Below are positions 54,846 through 60,069 of a DNA stretch of 60,069 nt, in pieces. Where the stretch lies: IMG/VR virus record IMGVR_UViG_3300039037_000048, positions 1-60,069 of that record; one strand, given 5' to 3'. The stretch comes from a virus. The notes under the pieces are model-generated. The model was given only the letters and a program-made list of their open reading frames with translations, was not told where the DNA came from and made no database searches. Within the stretch, counting starts at the first letter, position 1. Each line of letters starts with the position of its first letter. A program made the translations under genes and the position numbers.

Positions 54846-57338
54846 TCAAAAGAATGATAGTAGTGAAATAGTTTTCTCGGAGTCCCAACCGATACAGTTT
54901 AGCACGTTCTTGAGAGGTTCATAGAAAGACTTCTCGAACTGCAATTTGTGATCGATATACTTTTCAAGATTGAACTCTTCAGGTAATCGCCCAATGAAAG
55001 AGATAGTATTCTCCATGATGGGATTAGGTTCCTTGAGATACAAGAACTTGATCTTCTCTCCCTCTTGGATGCGAGCATGTTTGTGCTCTACCTTGTGCTT
55101 CTTCAAGTACCAATTATACAACAAAGCACCACGAACGTGAATGGGTGTACCCTTCTCATAGATGTTAGCACGAGAACTATACTTCTGGAGATTGTTCACA
55201 CCTCTAGGGAAAGCAATGTCTTGATAGTCTTGCTTCTTTGTCTCCTCTCTTACCTGGTCAATGAAGTCAATAACATCATCATTGGTGCCATTGATAATGA
55301 TGGTGTATGCCTTAAGAAGTTTGTCTCGGAAGAACGCAGGAGTAGATGAACGTGCCGTCTCCATACCACAGATTTTCATCTTGGGTTCAGAGTAACGCAC
55401 ACCCTCGCTGTCCCAGACATTGAGGATATAGCGTTTCTTGGCAGTCCAGATTCCTTTGGAAGCGATGTTCTCCCGCTTCATCTTCATCTTCTGCGCGTAT
55501 GCCCGAACATAAGTGGCGAGCTCTTGGTAAGAACCTTCAATAAACTTCTCAAATTCCACCTCACACACCTTGTTAAGGAACCCAACAATGACTTCATCAT
55601 CTGCCTCTCGTCCCTTGAATACCTCTTGCACCAGAGGACCCAAGTTAAGGTACATAGAATCGGTGTCGCAAGCAATAACGTAATCAATGTCATTTGTCTT
55701 CAGAATCTTGTTTAGATATGCATTGGTCTTGTCACTGATCCAACGGATAGACAACTGACCTGACGTTGTAATCGCTTCTGCAATCTCCAGACGATAGTAT
55801 CGGAAGTGTTCGTTACCGATAGCACCATAAGCGGAGTTGAGTTGGATCTTCCTTGCCATCTGGATGTTGTTACAGCGGGAGATTTCCTTCTGCAACGCGA
55901 CGGTAGGAGTCTTCTCATACTGCTGCTTGGCAGCAAGCATCTTCTTCTTATAGATGGTTCGTTCTTGATAGATCTTCTCCATCAGTTTGGGCAGGAAACC
56001 CTGCTCTCTAGTGTCATACATGGTGCCGTTAGCACACAGTGTGACCCCCTCCAGGGCGCTTGTATCGACCTCTTGGGCAAGTAGTCTCTCGACGTTTGCG
56101 TTGGGGTGACGACGGGGTAGGAGGGTCTCTGGAGACAGGTTGTACTGCATAATCAGGTGAGGATACAGTGAGTTAAGGTCAAAGCTGACCACCCAGTCAT
56201 AGATGCCTGGCACTGGTTCCTTCACGTATGCACCAGCATACTTATTATCTTTGTGCGACTGACGTTTAGGTGGGATAGCAATGTTCTGACGTGCAAGATA
56301 CACGTAGATGATGTTATCCCACATACGAACCTGTGAGTACACATCCTCAAAGTTCACTTTGGCATCGTATGCCATGGTGATAGCAAGTTCTAGGAGTTTC
56401 ATCTTGTCATCCAACCTGTCAACCAGGCGAACGTCAATGATGTTGTACTCTACAAACTTCTGCCAATCATTTGTATAGAACTCTCGGAAGGTATCGTACT
56501 CACTGTGGTCTAGTTTCTTCTGACCTAGTTCTACGAATGCAATATGATCTAGACGATAAGACTCTTGGTTGGTGTAAGTAAACTTACGATACAACTCAAG
56601 ATAGTCTAGTGTTGCTACACCAGTGATGTCATAAGCAAGTTGCTCACGACCCTTGATAAAGATCCTACGTGGATAAATGTTCTTCCATGGCGAGAGAAGC
56701 TTTGCTTCTTTCTCACCAAGGATACGCTCTATACGGCGAACAATATACGGCATATCGAACAGCTGTACGTTCCATCCAGTGATCACGTCAGGGCAGTCAG
56801 AGTGCCAGTCGTGAATGAATGCTTTCAGCAGACCTTCTTCGGTCTGGAACTGTAGGTATTGCACGTCCTTCTCTGTGTTCATGAAGGGACGTGAACCATA
56901 CACTGTGATCTTGCCCGTTGTGGAGTCTTTGATGCTGATCAGAAGGATTTCTTGGTCAGCAGACTCAATGTCAGGGAAACCGTTCTCGGCACCCGTCTCA
57001 ATGTCAAGGGTGAAGATACGAAGCTGGTTCATGTCCCACTTCATATCTTCATCTGGATACGTATCGAAGATATACTGGTTCAGAAAGCGAGTCTGACCAC
57101 AGACTTCATAGTCAGGCAGTTCTTTATGCGTCTCAATGAACTGCTTTGCGTCATTGATAGTGCCCTGCTTAACAGGGCGGACGTTCCTACCGTCTAGAGT
57201 TTTCCAACTCTCCTTCTTCTGGGAAGGGAGGAACAGTGTAGGATTGAACTTGACTCGATCTTCAAAACGTTGTCCGTGATCGTAACCACGGACTAGGATA
57301 GTGTTGCCCGTTTGTTCAACACTGGTGTAGAACTTCAT
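54846..57338 (-). CDS. 43: DNA polymerase gp43 (family B)
   Basis: An 830-aa polymerase. Exonuclease motif I RIFTLDIETGAENG near residue 108, Exo II around VITGWNVQLFDMPY, polymerase motif A DLNSLYPHLI near 387 and motif C ACDTDSMYLNL near 555. High-fidelity replication of the phage genome with 3'-5' proofreading. ATGA overlap with the upstream SH3-like gene. Confidence 0.96.
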   Translation of the reverse strand: MKFYTSVEQTGNTILVRGYDHGQRFEDRVKFNPTLFLPSQKKESWKTLDGRNVRPVKQGTINDAKQFIETHKELPDYEVCGQTRFLNQYIFDTYPDEDMKWDMNQLRIFTLDIETGAENGFPDIESADQEILLISIKDSTTGKITVYGSRPFMNTEKDVQYLQFQTEEGLLKAFIHDWHSDCPDVITGWNVQLFDMPYIVRRIERILGEKEAKLLSPWKNIYPRRIFIKGREQLAYDITGVATLDYLELYRKFTYTNQESYRLDHIAFVELGQKKLDHSEYDTFREFYTNDWQKFVEYNIIDVRLVDRLDDKMKLLELAITMAYDAKVNFEDVYSQVRMWDNIIYVYLARQNIAIPPKRQSHKDNKYAGAYVKEPVPGIYDWVVSFDLNSLYPHLIMQYNLSPETLLPRRHPNANVERLLAQEVDTSALEGVTLCANGTMYDTREQGFLPKLMEKIYQERTIYKKKMLAAKQQYEKTPTVALQKEISRCNNIQMARKIQLNSAYGAIGNEHFRYYRLEIAEAITTSGQLSIRWISDKTNAYLNKILKTNDIDYVIACDTDSMYLNLGPLVQEVFKGREADDEVIVGFLNKVCEVEFEKFIEGSYQELATYVRAYAQKMKMKRENIASKGIWTAKKRYILNVWDSEGVRYSEPKMKICGMETARSSTPAFFRDKLLKAYTIIINGTNDDVIDFIDQVREETKKQDYQDIAFPRGVNNLQKYSSRANIYEKGTPIHVRGALLYNWYLKKHKVEHKHARIQEGEKIKFLYLKEPNPIMENTISFIGRLPEEFNLEKYIDHKLQFEKSFYEPLKNVLNCIGWDSEKTISLLSFF

Positions 57339-57580
57339 TCAGATTTCATTTCGTAGTAAAGCGATGCGGTTTTGCCATCAGGTTCAGCAATCAGAGTGAT
57401 GTCTGAAGACCTGACCGCCAACTCACGGTCATCGGAAAAGGGTGGGAAGGACGTGAGACCGTCCTCCTTCACCTCACAGGGGTATTTTAGCACACAATCA
57501 GGATCCCCGAACTCAACGCCAGGGATCTCTTCAACTTCACTGATCAACCAGTGACCATCAAACCGAAGCAGTTTCAGCAT
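57335..57580 (-). CDS. SH3/Sm-like small protein A
   Basis: An 81-aa beta-rich protein (WLISEVEEIPG, GDPDCVLKYP, FPPFSDDRELAVRSSDITLI). It aligns with the next protein over its whole length, as if the two arose by duplication. The pattern resembles small Sm/SH3-like folds; RNA or DNA binding is possible. Coupled to gp43. Confidence 0.72.
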   Translation of the reverse strand: MLKLLRFDGHWLISEVEEIPGVEFGDPDCVLKYPCEVKEDGLTSFPPFSDDRELAVRSSDITLIAEPDGKTASLYYEMKSE

Positions 57581-57968
57581 CAGGCACCTCCTCGGAAGGA
57601 ACGAAACCAGTCTCTGCTGCTGCAGCGGCAGATGCTTCTACTTGTGCTTGTTCTGCAGCAACTGCTTGAGCAACGGTCTGCACATATGCATCTTCGAGAC
57701 CAGGGTCTACTTGACCAACGCAGGTCAGAGCAGAGAATGGGATCTTGAACTGGGTGTCAGTAGAGTATGGAAGCCACTTATTGAAACGAACCTGAACTTC
57801 CTGACCACCTGGGGCACTAGGATCAGCTGGTTCCAGTTGCAAAGTATAAGGACGAATCATGATGAGACAAATGGGCTTGCCATCTTCCTTGTCTCCTTCA
57901 CGCACTTCCTGAAGGTCGGTGATGACACGCTCACCAGTGCCTGCCAATACAACAATAGCGTTTGCCAT
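57558..57968 (-). CDS. SH3/Sm-like small protein B with Ala/Glu tail
   Basis: A 136-aa protein. Residues 1-90 repeat the pattern of its neighbour (VITDLQEVREG, GKPICLIMIRPYTL, PYSTDTQFKIPFSALTCV); the rest is an Ala/Glu/Val-rich flexible tail. Driven by the promoter at 57993-58021. Confidence 0.72.
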   Translation of the reverse strand: MANAIVVLAGTGERVITDLQEVREGDKEDGKPICLIMIRPYTLQLEPADPSAPGGQEVQVRFNKWLPYSTDTQFKIPFSALTCVGQVDPGLEDAYVQTVAQAVAAEQAQVEASAAAAAETGFVPSEEVPDAETASV

Positions 57969-57992
57969 AATAGAAAAATATTGAACGACTTA

Positions 57993-58043
57993 ATTTTACC
58001 ACAAAAAAATGGGGGCGTCAACTGGATTTTGCCAGTTGCCCCC
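57993..58043 (-). promoter_or_regulatory. Fused terminator-promoter upstream of the gp43 operon
   Basis: Terminator: GGGGG and CAACTGG pair with CCAGTTG and CCCCC (12 bp, 3-nt bulge) and run into seven T (58003-58043). TTGACG at the bulge is a -35 box 17 bases from TAAAAT (57993-57998). Likely main promoter of SH3-like proteins, gp43, uvsX, gp41 and mazG. Confidence 0.78.
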
Positions 58044-58063
58044 GTGCGGCGACGATATGAAAT

Positions 58064-58071
58064 TATTTATG
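58064..58071 (-). promoter_or_regulatory. Possible late promoter (CATAAATA)
   Basis: CATAAATA on the minus strand at the stop of the Pro-rich gene. A terminator follows, so its usefulness is doubtful. Confidence 0.35.
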
Positions 58072-58168
58072 TAGGTGGGGGTCCTGGCGTACCTGGCGTT
58101 TCAGGGGGCGGTGCCTGTGGATTCTCGGGTGTTTGCACTGGTGCTGGTGGAGCAGGTGTTAAATTCAT
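58067..58168 (-). CDS. Pro-rich microprotein (33 aa)
   Basis: MNLTPAPPAPVQTPENPQ start and GTPGPPPT end; nearly half the residues are proline. ATG lies 6 bases after the hsp20 stop, with only a weak ribosome binding site. It may be a flexible interaction peptide or coincidental. Confidence 0.5.
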   Translation of the reverse strand: MNLTPAPPAPVQTPENPQAPPPETPGTPGPPPT

Positions 58169-58174
58169 AGGTCT

Positions 58175-58609
58175 TTATTCTAGTAACAACTCTTTTGTGC
58201 CAGAGATATCATAAACAATCTTTCGCTGGTGTTCTGGGATATATTTGTTTAACTCAACTACCAACAACCCATCTACGAACGAAACACTTTTGACCTCAAG
58301 ATCGTCCGAGAGCTGCCACGTATTACTAAAGGATCGTTTCGATACTCCACGGTGGAGATACTGGACATCAGGATCTCTCTTTGCATCTTTTGTGGCAACT
58401 TTGAGAATGTTTGATTCTGTAGAGACTTCAATCTCCTCTGGTTTAAATCCTGCCAGAGCAATTTCAATAGTAAACTTACTGTTGTCATGCTTGATTAGAT
58501 TGTAGGGCGGGTAGTTAGTATTGTGGGAGGACATACTATCTAGGCGATGAAAGATTTCATCGAGCCCAACAAAGTGAGGGGAATATACATCCCATGCGTA
58601 CTTGTTCAT
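58175..58609 (-). CDS. hsp20: Small heat-shock protein (Hsp20)
   Basis: A 144-aa alpha-crystallin-domain protein: PPYNLIKHDNSKFTIEIALAGF, EIEVSTESNILKVA, SFSNTWQLSDDLEVKSVSF and DGLLVVELNKYIPEHQR. Holds unfolding proteins, typical of T4-type cyanophages. AGGAG lies 8 bases before the ATG but within a small hairpin. Confidence 0.94.
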   Translation of the reverse strand: MNKYAWDVYSPHFVGLDEIFHRLDSMSSHNTNYPPYNLIKHDNSKFTIEIALAGFKPEEIEVSTESNILKVATKDAKRDPDVQYLHRGVSKRSFSNTWQLSDDLEVKSVSFVDGLLVVELNKYIPEHQRKIVYDISGTKELLLE

Positions 58610-58612
58610 GAG

Positions 58613-58692
58613 TAACTCCTATAGTTAGCGAGTGTTTTTGTGTGGACCCCGAAGGCATCCTTTGGCGTAAAAGGGGGACCGTAGTCCCACAC
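58613..58692 (-). promoter_or_regulatory. Structured hsp20 mRNA leader, possible thermosensor
   Basis: TAACT/AGTTA hairpin (58613-58627) encloses the Shine-Dalgarno AGGAG. Upstream, GTGTGG/CCACAC (58640-58692) encloses GGGAC/GTCCC and a CCTTCGG/CCAAAGG-type hairpin, giving a branched structure. A TATAAT-like -10 lies at 58707-58712 without a good -35. Weak hairpins over the binding site are known thermosensors of cyanobacterial hsp17; this one is untested. Confidence 0.5.
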
Positions 58693-58721
58693 CTTCTACA
58701 CTACTAATTATAAGAGCACAT

Positions 58722-58750
58722 AAAAAAAGTGGGGTGTTGAAAACCCCACT
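58722..58750 (-). terminator. Intrinsic terminator after the ParB-like gene
   Basis: AGTGGGGT/ACCCCACT 8-bp stem, 8-nt loop and seven T on the minus strand, directly after the stop of the 355-aa gene. Confidence 0.85.
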
Positions 58751-58754
58751 ATCT

Positions 58755-59822
58755 TCACAGATCAACACGAATTGCTTCAGTCTCACCTTCAATTTGAGGA
58801 ATCCAGTAGAGTTCCAAAGGCAGTTTTGCAAGTTCAACTCTGGGGAGTTTAAGACCAAGACCTTTGAACAAATCCTCGGCGTAAGAAATATACCAGTTGA
58901 TAGTGTTATCAAGGATGTCCTTAATAGTATCAATCATTTCTTGACGTTCTGCTTCAATCTGATGTTCACAGAGTGCAAAACTGGATGCACAAACACGGAC
59001 GATGGTTCCAGTGGTAAATGCTTTCCAAGTCCAACGAAGGATATCGTTAGCATATCGATAATAGAATCCTTCATCGAGAACCTTGTGATAGCAAATCACA
59101 CCATCAGCAGCTGCTTTGTTCTTTGCAAACATAACATTTGCTGCAATCCATTCCCTTACTTCTTCTTTTGAAGTATTGAAGACTCGCAAAGACTTCACCT
59201 TTGTTTCGGTGATTGCGTTTCGGATACCACCAATAGTGCTTTTGTGTCCACCTTTTGGGAAACGCTGATGTACACCAGAAGCATCGAGAAGAATGTTTAC
59301 GTTCTTCTTGGTAATAGGAATACCATCATCTTCCATCAATCGTCGAAGGATATGGAAGTCTTTAGCTCCCGCATTCTCACTATTGTCTGTAGCATTAGCA
59401 CGAAGTCCCATGAGAGACATGGCACTGTCATCAGACAACTGATCGAGAACTTCGTCACCAGTGACTTTGCGCTCATACAGTGCTACTGGCGCATAAATCC
59501 AACCGTTTTGAAGCATCGCTCGAAGCAGATGTCGATGGTCAAACTGGAATTCATTCCCAGCACTATCAACAAAAATACTAATCGGCCAACCAAATATCAT
59601 CCACATGAAGTTGGCAGTAGATGCCAGCAGCATCTCCAACTTACTCTGAATTAACTCACTTTTTCGTGGGTAGTTTGCAGTGGTTGCCTTGATCTCATTA
59701 GTAGGGCGAGATGCAAACCCTTTGAATTCAAATAACGGATAGTCAGGTCCGTCTGTAGCATCGACTTTCAAGATCTCAATAGGAAACTCTCGATCTTGAG
59801 GTACTTTTTTCTTTTTGTACAT
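58755..59822 (-). CDS. ParB-like-domain protein, unknown
   Basis: A 355-aa protein. Residues about 80-115 (SIFVDSAGNEFQFDHRHLL then AMLQNGWIYAPVALY) resemble the core of ParB/Srx-type domains, where a D-x-R-H-R motif binds nucleotide; here it reads DHRHL. The central and C-terminal parts are helical with no recognised domain. Stands alone between a promoter/terminator and a terminator, so expressed as a single early gene. Confidence 0.6.
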   Translation of the reverse strand: MYKKKKVPQDREFPIEILKVDATDGPDYPLFEFKGFASRPTNEIKATTANYPRKSELIQSKLEMLLASTANFMWMIFGWPISIFVDSAGNEFQFDHRHLLRAMLQNGWIYAPVALYERKVTGDEVLDQLSDDSAMSLMGLRANATDNSENAGAKDFHILRRLMEDDGIPITKKNVNILLDASGVHQRFPKGGHKSTIGGIRNAITETKVKSLRVFNTSKEEVREWIAANVMFAKNKAAADGVICYHKVLDEGFYYRYANDILRWTWKAFTTGTIVRVCASSFALCEHQIEAERQEMIDTIKDILDNTINWYISYAEDLFKGLGLKLPRVELAKLPLELYWIPQIEGETEAIRVDL

Positions 59823-59875
59823 ACTCTGAATGGCATGGAGGTTAGTGTGTCCAGACTACTGCTGTTCACCTCCAT

Positions 59876-59909
59876 ATTATAGCACAAAAAAAGGGGGCGT
59901 CAAGCCCCC
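59876..59909 (-). promoter_or_regulatory. Fused terminator-promoter
   Basis: Terminator GGGGGC/GCCCCC with loop TTGAC and seven T (59886-59909); TTGACG from the loop is 16 bases from TATAAT (59876-59881). Ends the gene entering from the right edge and starts the ParB-like gene. Confidence 0.85.
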
Positions 59910-59914
59910 CTGTG

Positions 59915-60069
59915 TCATACTTCGGTTTTTTTACGACCAATGTTATACTTGGACTCAAGAATCCACTCGTCTTTATCTTTAAACGAGAGAACTTTAATCT
60001 GATTGAGAGGAGCAATATCTTCGATACGTTCTGCCTCTACAATAGAGACCAGACCCCAGTCAGATAACA
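59915..60069 (-). CDS. C-terminal part of an unknown protein (partial)
   Basis: About 50 codons (LSDWGLVSIVEAERIEDIA to NIGRKKTEV) enter from the right edge and end with TGA just before the terminator. Mixed alpha/beta composition; no family recognised from this fragment. Confidence 0.65.
   Translation of the reverse strand, partial: LSDWGLVSIVEAERIEDIAPLNQIKVLSFKDKDEWILESKYNIGRKKTEV

Noticed and set aside
58625-58933. 102-codon frame over the ParB-like gene end and hsp20 leader
   Set aside because: It crosses a terminator and lies out of frame within a longer, better-supported gene.

Overview
This window is about 60 kb of a T4-type cyanophage (marine cyanomyovirus, Kyanoviridae-like). T4 core genes (gp4, gp5, gp26, gp48, gp53, gp54, gp32, gp33, gp41, gp43, gp61, uvsX, RNase H, nrdA/nrdB) sit among auxiliary genes typical of phages of Synechococcus and Prochlorococcus: psbA, psbD, two hli genes, cpeT, talC, mazG, hsp20, phoH, thyX. 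cpeT (phycobiliprotein related) and psbD lean towards a Synechococcus host. Both window ends cut genes, so this is an internal piece of a larger genome. Almost everything is transcribed on the minus strand; only gp4-gp53 (15.7-18.9 kb) and three exported-protein genes (35.4-37.1 kb) are on the plus strand.

Layout. 1-3 kb: five tRNAs, a 2OG-Fe(II) oxygenase, cpeT and small genes. 3.1-15.7 kb: baseplate hub and tail proteins, read leftwards; two large neighbouring tail proteins carry a lysozyme-like and an M15-peptidase-like domain, and gp26 has a probable programmed -1 frameshift. 15.7-18.9 kb: gp4, unknown, gp48, gp53 on the plus strand, closed by a terminator serving the opposing gp32 operon. 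19-27.7 kb: gp32, DUF1825-like, gp33, exonuclease, phoH, thyX, a dense series of tiny genes, RNase H, glutaredoxin, oxygenase. 27.7-31.9 kb: psbD, psbA, hli, thioredoxin, hli and an exported barrel-like protein. 32-35.3 kb: four tRNAs, Phd-like antitoxin, glutaredoxin, talC and small genes. 35.4-39 kb: exported and membrane proteins. 39-45 kb: endonuclease, oxygenase, nrdB, nrdA, primase. 45-51.7 kb: coiled-coil and structural proteins, then an NMNAT-like enzyme, a ligase-like KxDG protein and a nuclease-like protein. 51.7-60 kb: mazG, gp41, uvsX, gp43, SH3-like pair, hsp20, ParB-like protein.

Regulation is unusually readable. Early promoters are near-perfect sigma70 sites (TTGAC[AG], 16-18 bp, TATAAT-like), several with the -35 box in the loop of the terminator hairpin of the preceding unit. 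Late promoters are CTAAATA or [TCG]ATAAATA, fitting the T4 gp55/gp33/gp45 system. The auxiliary genes would keep photosystem II running (D1, D2, Hli), redirect carbon to the pentose phosphate pathway (talC) and feed nucleotide synthesis (nrdA/B, thyX, redoxins) for the gp43/gp41/gp61/gp32/uvsX replication machinery.

Most notable: two well-formed -1 frameshift cassettes (14.1 kb and 47.75 kb), two genes whose UAG stop codons are tRNA nucleotides 8-10, a late promoter inside a hairpin that would hide a ribosome binding site in read-through RNA, and an uncharacterised enzyme cluster at 48.9-51.7 kb. Assignments rest on reading motifs by eye; no database search was possible.
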